Below, piece by piece: positions 44,220-52,994 of a stretch of DNA of 64,000 bases. The DNA is taken from NCBI GenBank assembly GCA_964574705.1, contig CAZNOO010000002.1, positions 62,001 through 126,000 on the forward strand, written 5' to 3'. Both the position numbers and the translations under genes were made by a program. The stretch is from JAHIVB01 sp964574705. Its GTDB lineage: Bacteria; Bacillota_I; Bacilli_A; Izemoplasmatales; Hujiaoplasmataceae. Numbering within the stretch: the first letter of the stretch is position 1; each line of letters opens with the position of its first letter. The notes beneath the pieces are model-generated. The model saw only the letters and a list, made by a program, of their open reading frames with translations, was not told the origin of the DNA and made no database searches.

Positions 44220-45217
44220 ATTGCATTTTCCTCCAAAGAAAATTCAATTTTCTGATGATAGGGATGCTTTGGCGTGACGAGCCCCACTTCAAAACGGTGA
44301 TCATTGATGGCATTGGACTGAAATTGTGGTTCTAAACAAATTGCATGATGAAGTCCTAATGGAAGATTCGTCTGAATGAGTTCTTGATTTGGATAATTTG
44401 TAGTGTAAATTGTGATGCCTGGCAAAGAAGTCTTGACTTTTAAAAGTGTTTTCGTTTTTCGAGAGTAGAGTTGGGTAACGCTCTCGTCAAGTAAAAAATA
44501 ATGGTCAATTCCTTTCACTTTCGGGAACATCGCCTCAATATTGAGCGCGGACTTCAAAACGTCCTTCTGGATTCTAAAATCAAAATCAGTGCCGTCGACG
44601 TCGATGACTTTTCGTCCAATCATTTCATCGTCAACGATAACGACTTTCGATGCTGGAACTTTCAATTCATGATGATCTATCGTCGAATTGAAGTCTCCGT
44701 CCAAATTGAAATAAGTATGGTTGGTAAAATTGCATAGCATTGCTCGGTCTGTGGTAACGTCATAGGTTATCTGAATGGAACCTTCTGATACGAGATAACT
44801 CACTTTGATGTTTTGTGTTCCTGGCAGTACTTCATGAGTATATTCGTGATAAAACAAGACTTCGACTGCCTCTTTTTTTTGAAAGATTTCAAAGTCAAAA
44901 AAACGAAGTGATAATTTATCGTCTCCACCATGAAGAAAGTGAGGATGACTTCCAGAAAGTTTGTACTTTTGTCCTTCAAGAATAAATTCACTGTTTTCAA
45001 GTCTACCGGAATTCATTCCTATTGTCGCTCCAAACGACATCTTATTGGACAAATAATCCTCGATGTTATTGTACCTAGCGACAATCTCCCTTTGTTGAAC
45101 GGTAACCCAACGATAAAGAGTGGCTCCAATGTTTAGGAGTGACACAATTTGTCCTTTTGGAGAAACAAGTATGATTTCTTTGATGTTTTTGCCATGATTC
45201 CTGACTTCTACCAACAT
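44216..45217 (-). CDS. galM: Aldose 1-epimerase (galactose mutarotase)
   Basis: Interconverts alpha and beta anomers of sugars. 333 residues. SHPHFLHGGDDKLS and NHTYFNLDGDF carry the catalytic His residues, and the C-terminal CLEPQFQSNAIND holds the Glu. I chose ATG 45217, with GAGGTGG just upstream; the earlier ATG at 45241 lies upstream of the predicted transcription start. First gene of the gal operon. Confidence 0.9.
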   Translation of the reverse strand: MLVEVRNHGKNIKEIILVSPKGQIVSLLNIGATLYRWVTVQQREIVARYNNIEDYLSNKMSFGATIGMNSGRLENSEFILEGQKYKLSGSHPHFLHGGDDKLSLRFFDFEIFQKKEAVEVLFYHEYTHEVLPGTQNIKVSYLVSEGSIQITYDVTTDRAMLCNFTNHTYFNLDGDFNSTIDHHELKVPASKVVIVDDEMIGRKVIDVDGTDFDFRIQKDVLKSALNIEAMFPKVKGIDHYFLLDESVTQLYSRKTKTLLKVKTSLPGITIYTTNYPNQELIQTNLPLGLHHAICLEPQFQSNAINDHRFEVGLVTPKHPYHQKIEFSLEENAI

Positions 45218-45241
45218 AATCCACCTCATAATTTCATACAT

Positions 45242-45250
45242 ATTTTATCA
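45242..45250 (-). promoter_or_regulatory. Candidate promoter for the gal operon
   Basis: TGATAAAAT extended -10 on the minus strand, 25 bases before the galM ATG; -35 is poor. Confidence 0.5.
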
Positions 45251-45325
45251 TAAAATCAACTAGGAAGAAACAAAGAATCAAAAAACGTGATGAACTTCCA
45301 AATCGGACTGATATAAAATAAAAAA

Positions 45326-45348
45326 AGCTCAGTTCGATGAACTGAGCT
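45326..45348 (-). terminator. Terminator of the opp operon
   Basis: Arms AGCTCAGTT and AACTGAGCT with TTTTTTTATTTT on the minus strand, about 85 bases past the last gene of the operon. Confidence 0.88.
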
Positions 45349-45432
45349 ATGTGACTAAATAATTGATTATATATTCTGAGGAAGAATAGCTTAATCTATA
45401 TATCTAAATCTAATTCCCTAAAATTCGTGAAT

Positions 45433-45687
45433 CTAAAAGAAGAAATAAAATAACAAATAGGCTATCACAAAACTGCTAACGATAATCAGAAACAATGGTA
45501 AATAGGCAACAAAAGCACCAAATACAACTGCTCTTCTCTCTTTCGGAGTCAAGTTGACATCCATAAGCATTTTCTTTTTCTTGATTGTTTTTTCGCTTTG
45601 ATACCAAGAGAACCCTTCGACATTCATGTTCGCGACGGTTTCACCGTGATCATCAAATTGAGGTTTGTTTTTCTTTTTTTTAAACAT
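45433..45687 (-). CDS. Small membrane protein at the end of the opp operon
   Basis: 84 residues from ATG 45687. A very basic, hydrophilic N-terminal half (KKKKNKP; TIKKKK) is followed by one or two hydrophobic segments from about residue 51 to the aromatic C-terminus (LLFYFFF). No family recognised. The frame also extends to GTG 45699, which touches the oppF stop; neither start has a well-placed ribosome site. Position after oppF and before the terminator suggests a link with the transporter. Confidence 0.6.
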   Translation of the reverse strand: MFKKKKNKPQFDDHGETVANMNVEGFSWYQSEKTIKKKKMLMDVNLTPKERRAVVFGAFVAYLPLFLIIVSSFVIAYLLFYFFF

Positions 45688-45698
45688 TGCGTCAATCA

Positions 45699-46814
45699 CT
45701 AATCCTGTGGATACAAGTGGCAAGCCACTTTATGTCCTGGTTCATATTCTTTTAGAATTGGTGCAACCTCTTTACAAATATCCATGCATTTTGAACATCT
45801 AGTATGGAATTTGCAGCCTTTTGGCGGATTCGCGGGACTTGGAATGTCACCTTTTAAGATGATTCTATTCTTTTTAACGTCTGGATCCGGAACTGGAACT
45901 GCCGACAATAATGCATCAGTATAGGGGTGCATTGGATTATCAAAAATGGCTTTACTACTACCAAATTCGACAACACTTCCCAAATACATAACCATGATTT
46001 CATCCGAAATATATTCTACGACGGATAAGTCATGGGAAATGAACATATAAGTCAAACCATACTTATGTTGTAATTCAACCAAAAGGTTGATAATCTGTGC
46101 CTGAATAGAAACGTCGAGTGCACTGACCGGTTCATCGCAGACGATGAGGTCTGGTTTGAGCGCCAAAGATCTAGCAATACAGATTCTTTGTCTTTGACCG
46201 CCTGAAAACTCATGCGGATAGCGGCTATAGTAGTATGCAGGAAGTCCGCAGGATTTCATGATGTCGATAATATAATCTCGATGTTCTTCCTTTGAGACAA
46301 TCTTGTGCTGTCTTACAGCTTCACCGATGATTTCTCCAATTGTCATACGAGGACTCAAACTAGAGTAAGGATCCTGGAAAATGATTTGGATTTTCGGTCT
46401 AAGTTTAGTCAATTCTTTTCTTGTAAGTTTTCTTAAATCAACACCATTGTAGATGACTTCCCCACCAGTAATGCTGTGAAGACGGAGAATGGTACGACCG
46501 AGTGTGGTCTTCCCGCATCCGCTCTCCCCAACGACTCCGAGGGTTTTTCCTTCTTTAATGGTGAAACTGACGTCATCAACAGCTTTAACGTAATTCGCTT
46601 CTTTTTGAACCCAACTTTGGCCAAGCGGAAAATACTTTTTAATGTGGTTAACAATTAAAAGGTCTTTTGCGACTTCTGTTGTTTTCTCGACGCGCTCTTT
46701 TGTGCTTTTTTTAACGACTGGAGCCTTGACTGCAACACTTCCATCAGCTGCCTTAACGACGGCTGGTTTCTTTACAACAATCTTTTCAACGTCTTTGACT
46801 TCATTAATTGGCAT
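45699..46814 (-). CDS. oppF: Oligopeptide ABC transporter ATP-binding protein OppF
   Basis: 371 residues. A Lys/Val-rich, low-complexity N-terminal extension (about 1-50: EKIVVKKPAVVKAADGSVAV) precedes the ATPase: Walker A GESGCGKTT, signature FSGGQRQR, Walker B IVCDEPVSALD. C-terminal oligo_HPY region with Cys (GCKFHTRCSKCMDIC). ATG shares a base with the oppD stop; GGTGG upstream. Drives peptide import with OppD. Confidence 0.94.
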   Translation of the reverse strand: MPINEVKDVEKIVVKKPAVVKAADGSVAVKAPVVKKSTKERVEKTTEVAKDLLIVNHIKKYFPLGQSWVQKEANYVKAVDDVSFTIKEGKTLGVVGESGCGKTTLGRTILRLHSITGGEVIYNGVDLRKLTRKELTKLRPKIQIIFQDPYSSLSPRMTIGEIIGEAVRQHKIVSKEEHRDYIIDIMKSCGLPAYYYSRYPHEFSGGQRQRICIARSLALKPDLIVCDEPVSALDVSIQAQIINLLVELQHKYGLTYMFISHDLSVVEYISDEIMVMYLGSVVEFGSSKAIFDNPMHPYTDALLSAVPVPDPDVKKNRIILKGDIPSPANPPKGCKFHTRCSKCMDICKEVAPILKEYEPGHKVACHLYPQD

Positions 46815-48022
46815 TATTTTCCACCTGCTTTCAACTTCGCGAAATCAGCTGCAAGTTCTTCCTGTAGATAACATGCGACGGAATGTGTTGGAGAAACTTC
46901 AACCAAATGTGGATATTCTCCGTTACATTTTCCGAACCGTTTGTTGCATCTGTCGCGGAAATAACAATAGTTTGGCAAGTTGATTGGATTAGGAACGGTA
47001 CCCGAAATTGTGTACAATTTTTCATCGCCAGAATTTAAAGCAGGAATACTCTTTTGAAGCCCTACAGTATAAGGATGCAATGGGTTTTTGTATATTTCTC
47101 TCGCGGTTCCTTTTTCAATAATACGTCCAGCATACATGACAACGACATAGTCTGCCATTTCAGCAATGACACCCAGGTCATGGGTAATCAACATAATGGA
47201 TCCATCAATTTTCGTTTTAATATCACGAAGCAAGTCCAAAATTTGGGCTTGAATTGTAACGTCGAGAGCCGTAGTCGGTTCATCGGCGATGATTAATCTT
47301 GGGTCGCAAGCCAATGCCATGGCAATCATGACTCTTTGGCGCATACCACCGGATAACTCATGAGGATAAGCATCATAGAATTTGTCTGGCATGGCAATTC
47401 CAACCAGTTTAAGCATACTAATGGACTTTTGTTTCGCTTCTTCTTTCGATGTTCCTGGGAAATGCAAGAACAAAACTTCATCAAGCTGGTCTCCAATTCG
47501 AAGAACGGGGTTCAAACTTGTCATTGGCTCTTGAAAAATCATAGACATTTCATTGCCACGAATCTTGTTCATATCAATTTTAGGAACATTTGCGATGTTA
47601 TAAGCTTTTCCATCCTTGGCAGAGTAACGAATTTCTCCACTGTGGATTTGTCCATGAGGGCTTTGCATTAATTTCATCAACGCTAGGCTCGTAACGCTTT
47701 TTCCGCATCCGCTTTCCCCAACTACACCAACAATACTCTTTTTGGGTATGTCAAAAGATACACCGTCAACGGCTTTTACAACACCCGCATCAGTGTAAAA
47801 ATAGGCATGAAGGTCATCAAATTCAACAACATTATTCGGATCTCTCATCGTAGTGAGATATTCTTCTTCGGGAACATTCTTGCGATTGTTACGTTTTTCC
47901 ATCGCTTTGATGATTTTTAAGTTCTCGGCTGCTGTTTGTTTGATTTGCTTATTGCTGATATAATGTTTACTTTGTATTTTATTGTGTTCTTTTCGTTTTT
48001 TCAAATATTCTAATATATTCAT
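46814..48022 (-). CDS. oppD: Oligopeptide ABC transporter ATP-binding protein OppD
   Basis: 402 residues. A charged N-terminal stretch of about 60 residues precedes the core: Walker A GESGCGKSV, signature LSGGMRQR, Walker B LIIADEPTTALD. C-terminal Cys-containing region YCYFRDRCNKRFGKC. ATG 48022 with AGGTG 6 bases upstream is preferred over GTG 48031, which abuts the oppC stop. Confidence 0.94.
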   Translation of the reverse strand: MNILEYLKKRKEHNKIQSKHYISNKQIKQTAAENLKIIKAMEKRNNRKNVPEEEYLTTMRDPNNVVEFDDLHAYFYTDAGVVKAVDGVSFDIPKKSIVGVVGESGCGKSVTSLALMKLMQSPHGQIHSGEIRYSAKDGKAYNIANVPKIDMNKIRGNEMSMIFQEPMTSLNPVLRIGDQLDEVLFLHFPGTSKEEAKQKSISMLKLVGIAMPDKFYDAYPHELSGGMRQRVMIAMALACDPRLIIADEPTTALDVTIQAQILDLLRDIKTKIDGSIMLITHDLGVIAEMADYVVVMYAGRIIEKGTAREIYKNPLHPYTVGLQKSIPALNSGDEKLYTISGTVPNPINLPNYCYFRDRCNKRFGKCNGEYPHLVEVSPTHSVACYLQEELAADFAKLKAGGK

Positions 48023-48031
48023 ATTCGGCAC

Positions 48032-49135
48032 CTATCTCCTCATCTTCGGGTCAAATGCGTCGCGTAAACCATCGCCGATAAAGTTAAATGCCAACACGGC
48101 TAACACGATACAAATACCAGCTGGGACCCAAATGTTCGGGTAGTTTTGTAATATATCCCTACCTGCCGCACCACTTGTAGAACTTATCATCGTACCCCAC
48201 GCAGAATATGGGAAAGGAACACCCAGTCCGAGGTAAGATAGTGTTGATTCAGCTAAGATGATTCCACCAAGTCCAAGGGTTGCTTGAACAATGATTTGAG
48301 GCATAACATTTGGAATGATGTGTTTGAATATTTTACGTCCCGTACTTAAACCTGTTGCCTCTGCGGCAAGCATGTATTCGAGTTCACGGATTCCAAGAAT
48401 TTGTCCACGAACCAAACGAGCAATTCCGGCCCATCCGAAGAAGGTCAAAATCGCCATCAAGTAGTAGATTCGGAGTCGAGCAGGCACCCCCCAACCGTCA
48501 ATCAATGCTGCTGCGAGCATTAGAATCGGCAAGCCTGGGAGACAGTTGAAAACATCGACGACACGCATGATAACCATGTCGACCCAACCACCAAAATACC
48601 CTGATAAAGAACCAAAGAAAAGTCCAACGATTACTTCAGCGAAAATAACCATAAAACCAAGTAATAGCGAAACACGTCCGCCATACATCAGTCTCGTGAA
48701 TACATCGTAGCCATATTGGTCCGTACCTAGGATATGTTCCCAAGAAGGAAGTGTTTTTGAATATACTTTATAAGGATCACTTACTTCAAAAAAGATGTAA
48801 GTGACTTGTTCTTCTAGCCCTGTTTCTTCATTGATCTCGGTTACTAAAATTTGATGAGGCAATACTGATGTTACCCATTTGTAATCTCCGGTAATCTCAA
48901 CTTCTCCCCAAGGAGAAAGCAGCGGTCCGATAAATGAGAAAGCAAACATCAAGAAAAGTGTGATCAAACCGACCAACGATAATTTGCTTCTGAAGAACCT
49001 TCTAAGAACCATTTTCCCTGGACTGACAACTTTAGCAGAGTCGGATAGGGAAACTTCATCCAGAAGTTCAGATTTGTTTTCTTCGAGAACAGTAAGTTCT
49101 TTTTCTTCTCTGACTTCTTTTTCGAAATCACTCAT
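48032..49135 (-). CDS. oppC: Oligopeptide ABC transporter permease OppC
   Basis: 367 residues. Acidic N-terminus, first membrane segment near residues 50-70, an extracytoplasmic insertion (about 75-140), then five more segments. EAA loop AAEATGLSTGRKIFKHIIPN contacts the ATPases. ATG in an ATGA overlap with oppB. Confidence 0.94.
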   Translation of the reverse strand: MSDFEKEVREEKELTVLEENKSELLDEVSLSDSAKVVSPGKMVLRRFFRSKLSLVGLITLFLMFAFSFIGPLLSPWGEVEITGDYKWVTSVLPHQILVTEINEETGLEEQVTYIFFEVSDPYKVYSKTLPSWEHILGTDQYGYDVFTRLMYGGRVSLLLGFMVIFAEVIVGLFFGSLSGYFGGWVDMVIMRVVDVFNCLPGLPILMLAAALIDGWGVPARLRIYYLMAILTFFGWAGIARLVRGQILGIRELEYMLAAEATGLSTGRKIFKHIIPNVMPQIIVQATLGLGGIILAESTLSYLGLGVPFPYSAWGTMISSTSGAAGRDILQNYPNIWVPAGICIVLAVLAFNFIGDGLRDAFDPKMRR

Positions 49136-50214
49136 TTTTTACCACCTACCAATTTCACTCGAGGATCAACGACAGCGTACATTAAGTCTGACAATAAAGT
49201 ACCTATGACCGTCAACACGGACAAGAATAAATTATAAGCCATGACAAAAGGAATATCGCCCTGCGTAACAGCACGATAAGCTGCTTGACCAATTCCATCG
49301 ATACTAAAAATAGTTTCAGTAATTAGTGCTCCACCGAATAATCCAGGAAGGATTCCGGCGAATATTGTTACCAAAGGAATCAATGTGTTTCTAAATGCAT
49401 GTTTGTAAATGACTTTGTGTTCGCTTAATCCTTTTGCGCGTGCGGTACGGATATAGTCCGCATTGAGAACTTCAAGCATGTTGGTACGAGTGTATCTCAT
49501 TAATCCACCAATGGAAAGAATAACGAGCACGGTAATTGGTAGTACCAAGTGATGAAGATTGTCTAAAAGCAACGGCAAGTTCGAATTTGGATCGGTTAGA
49601 CCTGCATATGGGAACCATCCCAATTGGATGGAAAATATTCTTAGTAACAATGCTCCAAAGAAGAAGGATGGCAACGAAATACCCATCATCGCGAGAACGG
49701 TGACGCTATAATCCACGACTCCGTACTGCTTGGTAGCTGAGGTAATTCCGAGCGGAATGGCAATTGCAAATTGCAAGATTGTGGCTATTAAAGCGATGAT
49801 AAATGAAATCCTGCTTTTGTCCTTGATAATGTCAAGAACATTTGAACTAGAAACCGGTTTTGTAAGCTGGTTTCCATCAATGTCCAAAACAGGATTACCC
49901 TGATCATCTACGAGATATTCCACCTCTCCGGTACTAACGGAAAAGATAAATGAATTTCCCCACTCACCATGCAAAATATGATTGAGCCATGTTAAATAAC
50001 CCTCGAAAATCGGGGATGTTAACCCATAGAGTTCTCTTTGTTCTTCGACCATTCTAGCGACTTCACCGGTGCTGTCAAGTTGGATTTGCGCATAGTATTT
50101 TGCTTCAATGAAATCTAGACCTGGTTTAATTCTAACCAAGCCATAGATAATAATCGAGACGCCGAACAATATCAGTACTGATAATGCTAATCTCTTTATT
50201 ACATATTTTATCAT
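49132..50214 (-). CDS. oppB: Oligopeptide ABC transporter permease OppB
   Basis: 360 residues, six membrane segments with an outer-loop insertion containing VEYLVDDQGNPVLDIDGNQL. EAA loop TARAKGLSEHKVIYKHAFRN. ATG 50214 is chosen because it opens the usual MIKYVIKRLALSVLILFG start; no clear ribosome site lies before it, and a hairpin separates it from oppA. A TTG at 50235 falls inside that hairpin. Confidence 0.93.
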   Translation of the reverse strand: MIKYVIKRLALSVLILFGVSIIIYGLVRIKPGLDFIEAKYYAQIQLDSTGEVARMVEEQRELYGLTSPIFEGYLTWLNHILHGEWGNSFIFSVSTGEVEYLVDDQGNPVLDIDGNQLTKPVSSSNVLDIIKDKSRISFIIALIATILQFAIAIPLGITSATKQYGVVDYSVTVLAMMGISLPSFFFGALLLRIFSIQLGWFPYAGLTDPNSNLPLLLDNLHHLVLPITVLVILSIGGLMRYTRTNMLEVLNADYIRTARAKGLSEHKVIYKHAFRNTLIPLVTIFAGILPGLFGGALITETIFSIDGIGQAAYRAVTQGDIPFVMAYNLFLSVLTVIGTLLSDLMYAVVDPRVKLVGGKK

Positions 50215-50224
50215 GTTGACAATA

Positions 50225-50255
50225 ATAAGGCTCAATCTAGTGGACTGAGCCTTAT
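50225..50255 (-). terminator. Intercistronic hairpin between oppA and oppB
   Basis: Ten-base arms ATAAGGCTCA and TGAGCCTTAT with an 11-base loop; the minus strand continues with a weak T-rich stretch (TATTATTG). It probably trims or stabilises the 5' message so that OppA is made in excess over the permeases. Confidence 0.7.
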
Positions 50256-50305
50256 AACTCCTTGTTAGAAATTTGTGAAACTTGCTAATTAGTAGGTGTT
50301 ATTGA

Positions 50306-52945
50306 CTAAGGTTGTACGTATCCTACTACTACTGTTTCAGTTGTATTACCTTCAACACCTGAAGCGAAACTTACTTTCCAAATTTCAGCCATTGGGCCCC
50401 AATATGGAGTAACAGTTGTTGATAGAGTTGCTTGATCGATGATGGATCCATCGTATACAAACAAGTTCTTTCTTTGGTAAGTTGGAACTTCGATGTTCAA
50501 TTGAGCTAGAACTTCTAATGCTTTCGCATAAATAGGAGCTCTTTCTTCAGTAAGCATGTATTTCGTTCCTTGTTCAATTAGATATCCCAAGTACTCTAAT
50601 GCTTCTTTTTGATTCATCGTTTCAGTAACGCCATCTAATTTTACAACTTCGATAGTTCCTAAAGCGTCATCATCACCGTTTTCATATAGCCAAGCGATAC
50701 CGTTTGCGGTAACTGAATCAGCTTGTGATAGGTAATGGTAAACTTGATACATATCTGGGTCTTGTGCAGATTGCCATGCTAATGCATAAACACCAACAGG
50801 AGCCGTTTTGATATGAGCAATTAAGGAAGCATCCGTAACGATTTCTGCAGTAACACCGATTGTAGCGAGTAATCTTTGAGCTTCTAGATAAACTCCACCA
50901 GCTGGATGGGCAGAAACGTCACTTGGTAATGTGAATGTATAAGTTGGAGTGTCAGTAAATTCACCAGCGACTGCATCATATGTGTATCCTGCAAGTTCTA
51001 AATAGCTAATTGCAGATGCCATTGTTGCGTCAAATGGATAAATATATTCTGCACCTTCTGGATATGCCCAAGATACTTGTGATTGTGCACGAGTAATCAA
51101 GTCAGCTAATCCATTTGGATAGTAGTTCAATACTTTTGACATATCGAATACTGTTGTCAAAGCGATACGTTCGTAAAGGTTGTCATAAACTTGTGGGTTA
51201 ACGCAAATGTATCCGTAACCTAAGTTGTCAACCAATACTGCTACTAAGTTGTCGCTCAATGCAACGCTATCCATAACGTCTGAAGTTGCACTTACAGTTG
51301 CGTAAGCTACGTCACCGGCTTCAAGAGCACTGTACTCGTAACCTGAAGAGACGATCTTCAATGCAACTTTATTGATGTTAGAGTTATAAACGTTAACTCC
51401 ACCCATAGTTTCGAAATATTCGTTTCTTGTGAAGTAAACTGTACCGTCACCAGAATCTACATGATCGAATATATAGGTTCCTCCACCCATAGGAGCGCCG
51501 TTGAATGTTGCAAGGTGAGCCATGAATAGTGGATTGTCAAATTCTACGCCAAAGTTCTTGATTGCATCAACTGGATAAGTGTATCCTGCTGTGTAATAAT
51601 GAGCTGGAGTAACTGTAACACCTAATGAAAGGATGGCTTTTGGATTTTGTTCTGTCAAAACAATTTTAACAGTTTCGTGTACGACTGAATCAATTGTTTT
51701 TGTTCCTTTTACTAAACCAGCTACGCTAGGAACGGATCCTACTGTTTGGAAAGCTTTAGTAAAGTTTTCAGTTGCGTTAGCTACAAAGTCTGAACCAGCG
51801 CTTTCAATGCTTGAAACGTTTGCATAGTCTACGACACCGTCTACATCTGCATAAGCATCAAGAATATCTTGGAAATAATCTGCAACAGTTAGAGTTGCAA
51901 CGCTGTAATCAGCTGTTGCTCCACTCCAAGTTAAACCATCAGCACTTAGTGAATAAGCGCGACCAACTCCGCCCCAGAATCCCCACATTGCCATACCGTA
52001 AGCTACTCTTAAACCAGCAGAAGCTTGAACGTCAGCAAATGTTAAAGTACAGTTGTAACGAGTTAATCCAACATGATCTGGATTAGTTGCTGAATAAGTT
52101 GCGATTCCAGTTGCAGAAGTTTTTACATATAATCCTTCTGCATTTTCAACTAGGTAGTTACCGCCAAAGTATCTAGCTACGAATGAATCTGTTGAATAGT
52201 TTGACATTACATAGTTAACGATTTCTTGAGCAAATTGTTCTCCAGCAACTTCAAACGCTGCCCAGTAAGCATCAAATTGAGCTTCTGTGTAAGCGGCTGT
52301 AGCTACATAGCCGTCAACTCTTCCGTCATCTGCTAAGATTTGAGCAGCTAAAGGAGCGTATTGTGCGGCATTTGGAACTTGTGTTCTGAAGTCAGTTAAG
52401 CCAAGAATAGGCAACGTGTAAAGCGTGGAAGATCCATTATAGGAAGGATCTAAATAAGTGTACATGTTGAATAACACGTCATCTGCAGTGATTGCAGTTC
52501 CATCGCTGAATTTTGCACCATTTTTGAGTACAATGTCATACACCACGTAGTCGCCTTCTTCATAATCCGCTTTTGGAGCGTATGTAGTAAGGTTGTCAGT
52601 GTAATAAATTGAGTAGCTGTCTGCTACAGTTGGGTAATAATCAGAAGCTACTACAGCACCGCTCTCATCGGTCGTAAGTAGTCCGACATTGACCAATCCT
52701 GCTACTTGTCCATCATATGCTGATGAGTAGAAGAATGGGTTGAACACACCGTCCATCGTTGAAGATTGGAGTAATAATGTATAATCATCATTAATGACTC
52801 TGTCCTCAGTGATTGGAGTTAATGTCGTTGTTGTTGTTGCAGTCGTTGTTGTGGTTGTTGTTGCAGTTGTAGTTGTTGTGGTTTTACAACCAATTAGAGC
52901 AACAGCTAAAACTAAAGTTACAAGAAACAAACTAAGCTTTTTCAT
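50306..52945 (-). CDS. oppA: Oligopeptide-binding lipoprotein OppA (enlarged)
   Basis: Peptide-binding component of the Opp importer. Signal peptide with lipobox ALIGC (Cys20), then a linker almost entirely of Thr (residues 22-41) before the folded part. The SBP family-5 character shows in YDIVLKNGAKFSDGTAITAD with a later KIVSSGYEYSALEAGDVAYA. At 879 residues it is far longer than the usual 540-600, with extra Ala/Thr/Tyr-rich segments. ATG with GGAGG upstream. The Thr linker probably spaces the protein from the membrane. Confidence 0.93.
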   Translation of the reverse strand: MKKLSLFLVTLVLAVALIGCKTTTTTTATTTTTTTATTTTTLTPITEDRVINDDYTLLLQSSTMDGVFNPFFYSSAYDGQVAGLVNVGLLTTDESGAVVASDYYPTVADSYSIYYTDNLTTYAPKADYEEGDYVVYDIVLKNGAKFSDGTAITADDVLFNMYTYLDPSYNGSSTLYTLPILGLTDFRTQVPNAAQYAPLAAQILADDGRVDGYVATAAYTEAQFDAYWAAFEVAGEQFAQEIVNYVMSNYSTDSFVARYFGGNYLVENAEGLYVKTSATGIATYSATNPDHVGLTRYNCTLTFADVQASAGLRVAYGMAMWGFWGGVGRAYSLSADGLTWSGATADYSVATLTVADYFQDILDAYADVDGVVDYANVSSIESAGSDFVANATENFTKAFQTVGSVPSVAGLVKGTKTIDSVVHETVKIVLTEQNPKAILSLGVTVTPAHYYTAGYTYPVDAIKNFGVEFDNPLFMAHLATFNGAPMGGGTYIFDHVDSGDGTVYFTRNEYFETMGGVNVYNSNINKVALKIVSSGYEYSALEAGDVAYATVSATSDVMDSVALSDNLVAVLVDNLGYGYICVNPQVYDNLYERIALTTVFDMSKVLNYYPNGLADLITRAQSQVSWAYPEGAEYIYPFDATMASAISYLELAGYTYDAVAGEFTDTPTYTFTLPSDVSAHPAGGVYLEAQRLLATIGVTAEIVTDASLIAHIKTAPVGVYALAWQSAQDPDMYQVYHYLSQADSVTANGIAWLYENGDDDALGTIEVVKLDGVTETMNQKEALEYLGYLIEQGTKYMLTEERAPIYAKALEVLAQLNIEVPTYQRKNLFVYDGSIIDQATLSTTVTPYWGPMAEIWKVSFASGVEGNTTETVVVGYVQP

Positions 52946-52994
52946 CTTTTTCCTCCATTTTTTTTCTATTCTTTATGATTTTCATCATGAAAGC

